Below, piece after piece: positions 26,319 through 34,174 of a stretch of DNA of 64,000 bases; position 1 is the stretch's first letter; the number at the start of each line of letters is the position of its first letter. This DNA is from Dolomitihabitans soli (GTDB lineage Bacteria; Actinomycetota; Actinomycetes; Streptosporangiales; Streptosporangiaceae): the NCBI RefSeq assembly GCF_022213955.1, contig NZ_JAKNTW010000002.1, forward strand, positions 434,001 through 498,000. The letters run 5' to 3'. The translations under genes were made by a program, and so were the position numbers. The notes beneath the pieces were generated by a model that did no database searches, was not told the origin of the DNA, and was given only the letters and a program-made list of their open reading frames with translations.

Positions 26319-27263
26319 TCACGGGTGGCGGGCCAGGTAGCCGCCCATGGTCCTGAACACCTCATCGGCCGGCAGGTCGGTGCCGTCCTGGACGCGGACC
26401 CGTTCGATCACCAGGCCATGGCTGCGGCCACGGCGGGCCTCGGCGCCGGCGACGATGACGATGCCGTCGCCCTCGCGGATGAACACCCGGCCCGGGGTGC
26501 CGCCGTAGACGCCTGTGGAGACCGAGGCCTTCAGGATGCGGATGCGCTCACCCTTGTAGTAGGTGAAAGCATTGGGGTAGGGGTCGGACTGGGCGCGCAC
26601 CAGCCGTTCGATGTCCTCGGCGGGCCAGGTCCAGTCGATGTTGCTGTCCTCGATCGAACGCTTGTGGAAGAAGCTGGCCTTGGAGCGGTCCTGAGGCGTC
26701 CAGTCGGTGCGGCCGGAGGCGATGTGGTCCAGGGCCTCGGCGACGATGGGGGCGATGAGGTCGACGGTGCGGTGGAACAGGTCGGTGGCGGTGTCGCTCG
26801 GGCCGACCGGTACGGCGCGCTGCACCACGATGTCCCCGGCGTCCAGTTCGGCGTTCATCATGTGGGCGGTGACGCCGACCTCCTTCTCGCCGTTGATGAG
26901 CGCCCAGATGAGCGGGGAGAAGCCGGCGTAGGCCGGAAGCAACGAGTCATGCACGTTGAGGATGCCGTACCGGGGGAGGGTGAAGAACTGGGGCGGTATC
27001 CAGGTGCGCCAGTTGTTGGCGACGATGAGGTCGGGCTGGACTTCCTTGAGGGTGAGCAGGAGTTCATCGTCGGGGCGGTTGCGAAGCAGGACCGGGACGC
27101 CGTTGGCCTCGGCCAGCTCGGCCACCGAGTCGCTCCAGATCTTCTCGTAGGCGTGGTCGCTCTGGGGGTGAGTGACCGCCAGTACCACGTCGTGCCCGGA
27201 GTCCAGCAGGGCTTGGAGGGTGCGATGCCCCCAGGTCTGATAGCCGAACATCACGACCCGCAT
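26319..27263 (-). CDS. cchA: N5-hydroxyornithine formyltransferase (CchA-like)
   Basis: A 314-residue protein of the methionyl-tRNA formyltransferase fold. The family transfers a formyl group from 10-formyl-tetrahydrofolate; in coelichelin-type pathways the acceptor is N5-hydroxyornithine. The catalytic Asn-His-Asp set is visible as NVHDSLLPAYAG with the downstream AELDAGDIV. The C-terminal OB-like part contains DPYPNAFTYYKGE. ATG 27263 has AAGGAG upstream, and an iron box stands at 27310-27328. With an NRPS whose first code fits formyl-hydroxyornithine, the specialised role is more likely than tRNA formylation. The enzyme that would make the hydroxyornithine is not in the window. Confidence 0.92.
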   Translation of the reverse strand: MRVVMFGYQTWGHRTLQALLDSGHDVVLAVTHPQSDHAYEKIWSDSVAELAEANGVPVLLRNRPDDELLLTLKEVQPDLIVANNWRTWIPPQFFTLPRYGILNVHDSLLPAYAGFSPLIWALINGEKEVGVTAHMMNAELDAGDIVVQRAVPVGPSDTATDLFHRTVDLIAPIVAEALDHIASGRTDWTPQDRSKASFFHKRSIEDSNIDWTWPAEDIERLVRAQSDPYPNAFTYYKGERIRILKASVSTGVYGGTPGRVFIREGDGIVIVAGAEARRGRSHGLVIERVRVQDGTDLPADEVFRTMGGYLARHP

Positions 27264-27309
27264 CAGCGCTCTCCTTGTGAGGTGAGTGGGGAAAGGTGGC
27301 TCGTTTTGC

Positions 27310-27328
27310 TTAGGCGAGCCTAACCTAA
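27310..27328. promoter_or_regulatory. Iron box before cchA
   Basis: TTAGGCGAGCCTAACCTAA; its reverse complement TTAGGTTAGGCTCGCCTAA differs from the DmdR1/IdeR iron-box consensus TTAGGTTAGGCTCACCTAA at one position. It lies 47 bp before the cchA start. Confidence 0.9.
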
Positions 27329-27432
27329 GGTGGACCTTGCTTCCACCCCTGGATCCCAATCCCGGTCGACGCGCCGGGAAGCCTGCGCGCCTGTCACGCT
27401 TCCACCTGATCAAGCGGCGACCTGCCGTACAT

Positions 27433-28506
27433 CTAGGCGAGCGCCCAGGCGACATCCCTGAGCAGGGCGTGTCGCCAGCCCGCTCGGTCGTGGCCCGAGG
27501 CCGACCGCGAAACCCGCACGGTCGCACCGGCCTGCTCGGCCAGGGTCTCGACCAGTTCGCAGTGCGGCAGCATCCGTGTCTCGTGTTCCCCCACGTCGAA
27601 CGCGACCCGCAGACCGGACAGGTCGGGGCGCTCCCGCAGACGCGCGGCGATGGCACCGCCGACCGGACCGCCCAGGGGGTCGGCCAGGTCCACGTCGGCT
27701 GTCCACCAGAACGACGCCGACTGGCAGGCGACGCCGGACACCAGATCCGGGAACTCCAGCGCCGCGTACATCGCGCTCAGCCCGCCGAGGCTCTGCCCGG
27801 CGACCACCAGCCGGTCCCGGTCGGCGGGTACGCCGCTTTCGGCTACCAGCGGCAGCAGTTCGTCCCGGATCGCCTCCCACAGCTCGGGCCTGCACCCGAA
27901 CTCGGCGTCCCTGGCCTGGGTGGGCAGGAAGACGAGCGTGACGGCGGGCATCTCGCCATGGGCGACGGCCGAGTCGAACGCGGTCACGGCCGGGTGCAGG
28001 TACAGCCAGTCGTCCCCGTCGAGCAGCAGGACCATCGGTCCGCCACCGCCCGCCGGGTGGACTCGCACGGTGCGCCGTCCGCCGAGCCGTTCGCTGGTCC
28101 AGCGGAAACGGGCGCGCGGGAGGGGCAGGACGTCGGCGGCGCCGATGACGGGCCAGTACGGCTGGGCGGGGGCGTCCGGGGTCGCGGCGATGGACCGGTC
28201 ACCGCCCGCACCGACCGGGTTGAACGGGTCGCCGTACGCCGCGTCGTCCGTTAGGAACTGGTAGGTCACCCGCAGCCGCGCGGGCATGACCACCTCGGCG
28301 TACCAGCAGTCCGTATCGCCCCATCGGCGTAGGGGGACCGGCTCCGACCAGCTCTCGAAGCCGATGCTCGCCGGGGACCCGCGCCACAGGAACAGGGTCA
28401 CCCAGCCCCCGCCGGCGGGTACCGACGCGGGCGTCCCCGCCGCCGCCCAGAACTCGTCGGTACCGGGTTCACCGGGGAACCCGAACTTGGCGAAGGTGTT
28501 CTCCAT
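27433..28506 (-). CDS. cchJ: Siderophore esterase (CchJ/Fes-like)
   Basis: A 357-residue enterochelin-esterase-like hydrolase. The N-terminal part (about 1-130) is the Fes-type Ig-like domain (VTLFLWRG, YQFLTDDAAYGDPFNP). The C-terminal alpha/beta hydrolase has the nucleophile elbow GQSLGG (237-242), and a late Asp/His pair near VGEHE and SGHDRAGW. In coelichelin clusters this protein is thought to help release the peptide from the NRPS, which has no thioesterase domain, or to free iron by hydrolysis. An iron box lies 30 bp upstream. It is in the position where cchB would be expected between cchA and cchC. Confidence 0.9.
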   Translation of the reverse strand: MENTFAKFGFPGEPGTDEFWAAAGTPASVPAGGGWVTLFLWRGSPASIGFESWSEPVPLRRWGDTDCWYAEVVMPARLRVTYQFLTDDAAYGDPFNPVGAGGDRSIAATPDAPAQPYWPVIGAADVLPLPRARFRWTSERLGGRRTVRVHPAGGGGPMVLLLDGDDWLYLHPAVTAFDSAVAHGEMPAVTLVFLPTQARDAEFGCRPELWEAIRDELLPLVAESGVPADRDRLVVAGQSLGGLSAMYAALEFPDLVSGVACQSASFWWTADVDLADPLGGPVGGAIAARLRERPDLSGLRVAFDVGEHETRMLPHCELVETLAEQAGATVRVSRSASGHDRAGWRHALLRDVAWALA

Positions 28507-28535
28507 GACCCCGTCTCTACCATCGACCCAGAAGC

Positions 28536-28554
28536 TAAGGATAGACTTACCTAA
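28536..28554. promoter_or_regulatory. Iron box between cchJ and cchC
   Basis: TAAGGATAGACTTACCTAA; reverse complement TTAGGTAAGTCTATCCTTA is a recognisable but weaker iron box. It is 30 bp before cchJ and may also serve the divergent cchC-cchD transcript. Confidence 0.75.
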
Positions 28555-28587
28555 GTTTGGCGGATCGAAAATGGCGAGGTTCGGAGA

Positions 28588-28614
28588 ACACGCGAGCCGC
28601 AGCCGCTCGCGTGT
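28588..28614. repeat. 10-bp perfect inverted repeat in the cchJ-cchC gap
   Basis: ACACGCGAGC (28588-28597) and GCTCGCGTGT (28605-28614) with a 7-nt loop. It would form a stable stem in the long leader of cchC. No T-run follows. The rest of the 28555-28843 gap holds no gene that I can see. Confidence 0.7.
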
Positions 28615-28843
28615 CCCGACCGTCCGCTGTCGGCCTGGTCGTTCCCGGTCGAGGTGGCCCCGGGAGAGCGGCCGGCGGATCGCGCGGTGTCTGGACGTGA
28701 AGTCGTCTCCTCGGGATGGCCCGAGGCGATGGCGGGTGTGGTTTCTTCTCGGATGGGCGACCTGCGCTCAGGCGGAGCATGGGGTTCTTCATGAGGCTCG
28801 CGATGGTCCCTCTGGCCGTGCGATCAAGGGATAACTTACGTCG

Positions 28844-29899
28844 ATGAGCACGACTGTGGGGATACGTCCCGCGTCCGAGGCCATAGAGGCCCGCGGGCGG
28901 CGGGTTGTGGGCTTGGGCACGCTGATGGCGATTCTCCTGGTCGCGGGGGCGGTGTCGTTGGCTGTCGGTACCCGCGCGTTGAGTCCCGTGGAGGTCTGGC
29001 ACGGGTTGTTCACGGTGCCGGGCTCCGACCAACGGCTCACCGAGATCACGCTCATCATGCAGACCGTGCGGGTGCCCCGGACCGTGCTCGCGATCGTGGC
29101 GGGTCTCGCCTTGGGGGTCAGCGGGGCGTTGATCCAGGGGTACACGCGTAACCCGATCGCCGACACGGGTTTGCTGGGGGTGAACTCCGGCGCCTCGTTC
29201 GCCGTCGTAACGGTGATCCTCCTGTTCGGGCTCGCCAATCCGTACCAATACGTCTGGTTCGCCTTCCTGGGGGCAGCGGTCGCCGGTGTCATCGTGTTCG
29301 GGCTGGCGAGCCTCGGCCGGGGGGCGGGCAGCCCGTTGACGCTCGCGCTGGCCGGTCAGGGGATCGCGGTGTTCCTGACAGCGATGACCACGGCGGTCGC
29401 GCTGACCGACCAGGCGTCGCTGAACGCGCTGCGGTTCTGGAACGCGGGCTCGGTGGCCGGTGTCGGATTCGACGTCATCTGGCCGGTGGTCACGTTCATC
29501 GTGGTCGGGTTGGTGCTGGCGTTGACCACACTGCCCACCATCAACCTGCTCAACCTGGGTGACGATGTGGCGCGAGGGCTGGGGGTGAACATCACGCTGA
29601 GCCGTACCGTCGGTATCGTCGCCATCACCCTGCTGGCGGGCGCGACGACGGCGGCCTGCGGCCCCATCGCTTTTCTCGGGCTCATGGTGGCCCATGTGGC
29701 CCGCTATCTCACCGGGCCGGACTATCGCTGGCTGGTGCCGTGCGCGGGTCTGCTCGGCGCCGTCGTCCTGCTGGTCTGTGACATCGTGGGGCGCGTGGTG
29801 ACGCGACCGGGCGAGTTGCAGGCAGGCGTCGTCGTCGCTCTCGTCGGCGCCCCGTTCTTCGCGGCGCTGGTGTGGCGCGGAAAGTTCAAGACAGTATGA
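28844..29899 (+). CDS. cchC: Ferric-siderophore importer permease 1 (FecCD family)
   Basis: A 351-residue permease of the iron-siderophore importer family with about nine to ten hydrophobic segments. Family landmarks are VRVPRTVLAIVAGLALGVSGALIQG (key GxxLGxSGA pattern), NPIADTGLLGVNSGAS, and ACGPIAFLGLMVAHVAR with its coupling region near LTGPDYRWLVP. It forms the channel with the product of the next gene, whose ATG overlaps its stop. The ribosome binding site before ATG 28844 is weak. The nearest iron box is about 290 bp upstream. Confidence 0.92.
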   Translation: MSTTVGIRPASEAIEARGRRVVGLGTLMAILLVAGAVSLAVGTRALSPVEVWHGLFTVPGSDQRLTEITLIMQTVRVPRTVLAIVAGLALGVSGALIQGYTRNPIADTGLLGVNSGASFAVVTVILLFGLANPYQYVWFAFLGAAVAGVIVFGLASLGRGAGSPLTLALAGQGIAVFLTAMTTAVALTDQASLNALRFWNAGSVAGVGFDVIWPVVTFIVVGLVLALTTLPTINLLNLGDDVARGLGVNITLSRTVGIVAITLLAGATTAACGPIAFLGLMVAHVARYLTGPDYRWLVPCAGLLGAVVLLVCDIVGRVVTRPGELQAGVVVALVGAPFFAALVWRGKFKTV

Positions 29900-30966
29900 A
29901 CGAGACAGCGGTGAAGCGGTCGGTGACACCGGGCCTGCGACTCGGCCGTGCGTCGTTCGTGTGGCGACCCTGGATGGTATTCGTCACGCTGCTGCTGGCG
30001 GCGGCGACCTTTCTGGTGTTCTGCCTGTCCATCGGCGTCGGCGACTTCCCCCTCGGCCTGCCCCAGGTGATCGCCACGCTCTTCGGCCAGGGTGAACGCG
30101 TCGACGAATTCGTGATCATGGATCTGCGGATGCCCCGCGCCCTGGCCGGGCTCATCGTGGGGGTCGCGCTGGGGGTGTCCGGGGCGATCACGCAGTCCAT
30201 CGCGCGCAACCCGTTGGCCAGCCCGGACATTCTGGGGATCACCGGGGGCGCGAGCGCGGTCGCGGTGTTCCTGGTGACGGTGTCGGGTGGGGCCGCCACG
30301 GCGATCGTCGACTCCGTGGGCCTGTCCGCGGCGGCGCTCGCGGGCGGTCTCGGCACCGGCCTGCTGGTGTATTTCCTGGCGTGGCGGCGGGGGATCGACG
30401 GCCTCCGGCTCATCCTCATCGGCATCTCGGTGAGCGCCGTGATGCAGGCGATCACGATCTGGCTGCTGGCCACGGCCGACATCCGGGACGTGGCCCGCGC
30501 CCAGGCGTGGCTGGTCGGCTCGCTGGACAACCGATCGTGGGGCGAGGTCTGGGTGGCGCTGTGGTGCGCGCTCGCCCTCATAGCCGTCGTGTCGTGTGTG
30601 GCGTTCCAGCTCAGGCCGCTGCACTTCGGTGACGAGGTCGCGGCGGGCCTGGGTGTCCGGTACTCCATGGTGCGGGCCGTCCTGCTGTTGTGCGCGGTGC
30701 TGCTGGCCGGCGTGGCGGTGAGCGCGGCGGGCCCGGTCCCGTTCGTCGCACTGGTGGCGCCGCAGGTGGCGCTGCGTCTGTCGCGGTACCCGACGCCGCC
30801 GCTGGTGGCCTCCGGGCTGGTGGGCGCGCTGCTGTTGATCGGTGCGGACCTGGTGGCGCGTACGGCGCTGCCGATCACTCTCCCGGTCGGCGTGGTCACC
30901 GCCGCGATCGGCGGCCCTTTCCTCGTCTACCTGCTGGTGCGGGCCAACCTCAGAAAGGGGCGATGA
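29896..30966 (+). CDS. cchD: Ferric-siderophore importer permease 2 (FecCD family)
   Basis: A 356-residue permease, partner of the preceding one. It shows LRMPRALAGLIVGVALGVSGAITQ, NPLASPDILGITGGAS and AGPVPFVALVAPQVALRL. ATG 29896 is chosen because it overlaps the cchC stop (ATGA); an upstream in-frame GTG lies inside cchC. At its 3' end the stop overlaps a further ATG (30963), exactly where the ATPase gene should start, but that gene is destroyed. Confidence 0.92.
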   Translation: MNETAVKRSVTPGLRLGRASFVWRPWMVFVTLLLAAATFLVFCLSIGVGDFPLGLPQVIATLFGQGERVDEFVIMDLRMPRALAGLIVGVALGVSGAITQSIARNPLASPDILGITGGASAVAVFLVTVSGGAATAIVDSVGLSAAALAGGLGTGLLVYFLAWRRGIDGLRLILIGISVSAVMQAITIWLLATADIRDVARAQAWLVGSLDNRSWGEVWVALWCALALIAVVSCVAFQLRPLHFGDEVAAGLGVRYSMVRAVLLLCAVLLAGVAVSAAGPVPFVALVAPQVALRLSRYPTPPLVASGLVGALLLIGADLVARTALPITLPVGVVTAAIGGPFLVYLLVRANLRKGR

Positions 30967-31093
30967 GGATAGGACGTTGCTGGACGAGCCGACCGCCTAC
31001 CTGGACCTGGCGCACGCGATCGATGGGATCGACCTGCACGAGTCGGGGTGCACGGTGGTCCTGATGCTGCAAGGGTCGTCGACGACCGGGTGA
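30963..31093 (+). pseudogene. cchE: Deleted remnant of the siderophore import ATPase (CchE)
   Basis: The expected ATGA overlap with cchD is present at 30963, but after three codons the ATPase reading jumps frame to RTLLDEPTAYLDLAH (Walker B and D-loop), then LHESGCTVVLMLQ and an early stop. Intact siderophore ATPases have about 150 residues, including Walker A and LSGGQ, before Walker B, and some 80 after it. Both stretches are missing, so at least two deletions and a frame change have happened. The importer has no ATPase in this window and must borrow one from elsewhere or be inactive. Confidence 0.85.
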
Positions 31094-31147
31094 GCGACCG
31101 GCCACTCACCGTGCTGATCGATTGCATCATTTCCAGCTCAACACAAG

Positions 31148-31166
31148 CAAGGTTAGGCTCACCTAA
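31148..31166. promoter_or_regulatory. Iron box before cchF
   Basis: CAAGGTTAGGCTCACCTAA matches the consensus TTAGGTTAGGCTCACCTAA at 17 of 19 positions. It is 71 bp before the start of the binding-protein gene. Confidence 0.92.
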
Positions 31167-31237
31167 TTCCTGCGTGTTACGGTTTCCCTGCTCCTCGTCA
31201 GGGTTGCAGCGGATTGCACGAAAGCAAGGGATTCTGG

Positions 31238-32287
31238 ATGCCCCTCCAACTAACAACGGTTCCGACGACCTTGCGTCGTTTCGCAGCGGTGCTGTCCGCT
31301 GCGGCCCTCAGCGCCGGCCTCCTCGCGGGATGCGGCTCCGCCCCGGCGGAGAAGCCGGCCGCCGACACCGCGGCCACCACGGGTGGCGCGTTCCCGGTCA
31401 CCGTGGAGCACGCCTTCGGGTCCACGCAGATCGCCAAGGCCCCCCAGCGGGTCGTCTCCGTCGGCTACACCGACGACCAGGCCATCCTGGCCTTCGGCAT
31501 CAAGCCGGTCGGCATGGTCGACCAGTACCCGAACCCGCCGGGCAAGACTCCCGACATCAACACCCAGTGGCCCTGGGTGAAGGACAAGTGGGGCGACACC
31601 CGTCCCGAGGTCATCATGACCAACGGCGACTCCGGCCCGAACTACGAGAAGATCGCCGCCCTGCGGCCCGACCTGATCGTCGCGGTCTACTCCGAGATCG
31701 ACCAGGCCGCCTACGACCGGCTCACCAAGATCGCCCCGACGGTGGGCCGCACCAAGGGTGAGAAGGAGCCGTTCAGCGCGCCGTGGCAGGACAACGCGGT
31801 GCACATCGCCAAGGCGCTCGGCAAGGCGGACGAGGGTGCCAAGCTGGTGCAGGGCATCCAGGACAAGCTCGACGCGGCCCGTGAGGCGAACCCGGAGTTC
31901 GCGGACCGAACCGCCGTCGCGGTGTCCTGGTACAAGAACTCGGTCGCGCCGTTCACCACCACCGACGTGCGCGGGCGGCTGGTGTCGGGCATCGGCTTCA
32001 AGGGCGCGACGGAGATCGACAAGATCGCGGGTGGCAGCTTCTACACCGTGCTGTCCCCCGAGCGCATCGACCTGATCGATGTCGACCGCATCTTCGTCAT
32101 CGCCGACCAGGCGGACCAGGAGGCGCTGAAGAAGTTCAAGTTGTTCGCCAACCTGCCCGCGGTCAAGGACGGCAAGGTGTCATACCTGCTGGACAGTGAG
32201 GGCCCGGCGATCGGCGCGGCCATGTCGCAGGGCACCCTGCTGTCCCTGCCGTACGCGATCGACGAGCTCGTCAAGTCGGCCGGCTAG
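31238..32287 (+). CDS. cchF: Ferric-siderophore-binding lipoprotein
   Basis: A 349-residue extracytoplasmic binding protein. The signal ends in the lipobox LLAGC near residue 28. The type III binding-protein fold is indicated by PQRVVSVGYTDDQAILAFGIKPVGMVD, LRPDLIVAVYSEID and the long helix between lobes. It presents ferric coelichelin or a like siderophore to the permeases cchC and cchD. ATG 31238 has AAGGGA upstream and places the signal peptide correctly; an earlier in-frame codon would add eight residues. It has its own iron box, separate from the permease transcript. Confidence 0.93.
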   Translation: MPLQLTTVPTTLRRFAAVLSAAALSAGLLAGCGSAPAEKPAADTAATTGGAFPVTVEHAFGSTQIAKAPQRVVSVGYTDDQAILAFGIKPVGMVDQYPNPPGKTPDINTQWPWVKDKWGDTRPEVIMTNGDSGPNYEKIAALRPDLIVAVYSEIDQAAYDRLTKIAPTVGRTKGEKEPFSAPWQDNAVHIAKALGKADEGAKLVQGIQDKLDAAREANPEFADRTAVAVSWYKNSVAPFTTTDVRGRLVSGIGFKGATEIDKIAGGSFYTVLSPERIDLIDVDRIFVIADQADQEALKKFKLFANLPAVKDGKVSYLLDSEGPAIGAAMSQGTLLSLPYAIDELVKSAG

Positions 32288-32333
32288 AGAGGCCCGTGAA
32301 CGTGTCCTATCCCCGAACTGTCGTGGTCCGGGC

Positions 32334-34121
32334 GTGAGCGCTACCGACACGCGCGCCGCCTCGGCCATCCTGCGCACGGCGACCGGACGCGAGGCCACCC
32401 GATGGGTCGCAGCGCACTCCCGCGAGGTGCCCTGGCTGACGACCGCCACCGTGCTCACCACGGTGGCGGGGGCGGCGCTCCAGGTGCTGCCGGTGTTCCT
32501 GCTCGGCCAGGTGGTCGACGGGGTGGTCGGGGGCGAACCGCAGTCGATCATGATCACGATCGGGATCCTGATGGTGGCCGCCGCGCTGCTCGGCTCGGCG
32601 GCCACCGCGGCGTCGACGTACCTGATCGGGCGGCTGGGCGCGGATCTGCTCGCGCGGCTGCGGGAGGGCGCCGTCCAGGCGGTGCTGGGCATGCCGAGCG
32701 CGCGGATCGAGCAGGTCGGCCGGGGCGACGTGCTGTCCAGGGTCGGTGACGATGTGGCCGTGGTGTCCAAGGGCATCCGGACGGCCGTCCCCACGGTGTT
32801 CTCGGCGGGGGTGCTGGTCGTCATCGCCACGGCCGGCATGTTCGGGCTGGACTGGCGGCTCGGCCTGGCGGGCGCCGGCGCGCTGCCCGCGTACGCTCTG
32901 GCCCTCCGCTGGTATCTCCCGCGGTCCGCACCGCTCTACAAGCAGCAGCGGGAGGCCCAGGCCGATCGCGCGCAGGCGTTGATCAGTGGCCTGAACGGGA
33001 TCGACACCGTCCGGGCGTACCGCCTTGAGGGCGCCTTCCGCGAGCAGGTCACCCGCGAGTCGTGGCGGGTGCGCGATCTCGGCGTCGAGGTGTTCCGGTT
33101 CTTCGGCCGGTTCGTAGGCAGGGAGAACCGCGCCGAGTTCATCGGGCTGGTCCTGATCATCGTGGTGGGGTACGTCCTGCTGGAGGCCGATGCCGTCACC
33201 CTGGGTGAGGCGTCGGTGGCCCCGCTGCTGTTCCACCGGCTGTTCACTCCGCTGGGCGCCGTCATGTTCACCTTCGACGAGGCGCAGAAGTCGGGCGCGA
33301 GTCTGACCCGGCTGGTCGGGGTGCTGGGCGAGGCCACGGAGGAAAGGCTGGTGGGTCGGGTTGCCGTCGCGGCGCCGGACGCCGAGCCGTACGCGGTGAC
33401 GGTGGAGGGGCTGACGTTCAGCTATCCCGACTCCGAGCAGCCGGTCCTGCGGGACGTCAACCTGGTGATCCCGGCGAGCGGTTCGCTCGCGCTGGTGGGG
33501 GCGACGGGCGCGGGCAAGACGACCCTGGCCGCGCTGATCGCGGGCATCGGAACCCCGCAGGCCGGGTCGGTGCGCATCGGGTCGACCGATCTCGCCGGTC
33601 TGGACGAGGCCGGGGCGCGGGCCTTGGTGAGCATCCTGACGCAGGAGACGCACGTGTTCTCCGGTCCGCTCGCCGAGGACCTGCGACTTGCCGCGCCGAA
33701 GGCGACCGACGCCGAGCTGATGGACGCGTTGCGCACGGTCGGCGCCGATACGTGGGTCGCGGCGCTGCCCGATGGGCTGAACACCATGGTCGGCGAGAGC
33801 GGCGAACGCCTGGACGTCACCAAGGTCGCCCAGATCGCCCTGGCCCGGCTGGTACTGGGGCGATCGCCGGTAGTGGTGCTGGACGAGTCGACCGCGGAGG
33901 CGGGCAGCCAGGGTGCCGCCGAGTTGGAGCGGGCCGTGTCGGCCGCGTGCCTGGGCCGGACCACGCTGTTCGTGGCGCACCGGCTGACCCAGGCGATGGC
34001 GGCGGACCGGATCGCCGTGCTGGACGCGGGACGCGTTGTGGAGCATGGGACCCACGAGGAACTGGTGGCTCTGGGCGGCCGGTACGCGCGACTGTGGCGT
34101 GCGTGGCAAGAAGGCAGCTAG
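32334..34121 (+). CDS. cchG: ABC exporter half-transporter with degenerate signature (CchG-like)
   Basis: A 595-residue half-transporter: six-helix membrane domain (about 25-310) and a C-terminal ATPase. Walker A (GATGAGKTT near 393) and Walker B with the catalytic Glu (VVVLDEST near 515) are intact. The signature LSGGQ is replaced by LDVTK near 492 and the D-loop SALD by TAEAG. It pairs with the half-transporter encoded after the NRPS (45084), whose defects are the mirror image. The pair probably exports the siderophore. GTG 32334 is taken because the sequence before it is non-coding after the cchF stop; no strong binding site is seen. Confidence 0.9.
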   Translation: MSATDTRAASAILRTATGREATRWVAAHSREVPWLTTATVLTTVAGAALQVLPVFLLGQVVDGVVGGEPQSIMITIGILMVAAALLGSAATAASTYLIGRLGADLLARLREGAVQAVLGMPSARIEQVGRGDVLSRVGDDVAVVSKGIRTAVPTVFSAGVLVVIATAGMFGLDWRLGLAGAGALPAYALALRWYLPRSAPLYKQQREAQADRAQALISGLNGIDTVRAYRLEGAFREQVTRESWRVRDLGVEVFRFFGRFVGRENRAEFIGLVLIIVVGYVLLEADAVTLGEASVAPLLFHRLFTPLGAVMFTFDEAQKSGASLTRLVGVLGEATEERLVGRVAVAAPDAEPYAVTVEGLTFSYPDSEQPVLRDVNLVIPASGSLALVGATGAGKTTLAALIAGIGTPQAGSVRIGSTDLAGLDEAGARALVSILTQETHVFSGPLAEDLRLAAPKATDAELMDALRTVGADTWVAALPDGLNTMVGESGERLDVTKVAQIALARLVLGRSPVVVLDESTAEAGSQGAAELERAVSAACLGRTTLFVAHRLTQAMAADRIAVLDAGRVVEHGTHEELVALGGRYARLWRAWQEGS

Positions 34122-34127
34122 GGAATG

Positions 34128-34146
34128 TTAGGTTAGGCTAACCTTC
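34128..34146. promoter_or_regulatory. Iron box before cchH
   Basis: TTAGGTTAGGCTAACCTTC matches the consensus in its first twelve positions and contains an exact palindrome AGGTTAGGCTAACCT-like core. It lies between the exporter stop and the NRPS start. Confidence 0.9.
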
Positions 34147-34174
34147 ATAGTTGAAAGGGACGGCTGAGTCTTCG

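Noticed and set aside
26319-27263. Housekeeping methionyl-tRNA formyltransferase
   Set aside because: The iron box, its place in the siderophore locus and the NRPS code for formyl-hydroxyornithine favour CchA.
28826-28844. Possible iron box directly before cchC (AAGGGATAACTTACG)
   Set aside because: Fewer than half of the consensus positions match; the box at 28536-28554 is much better.
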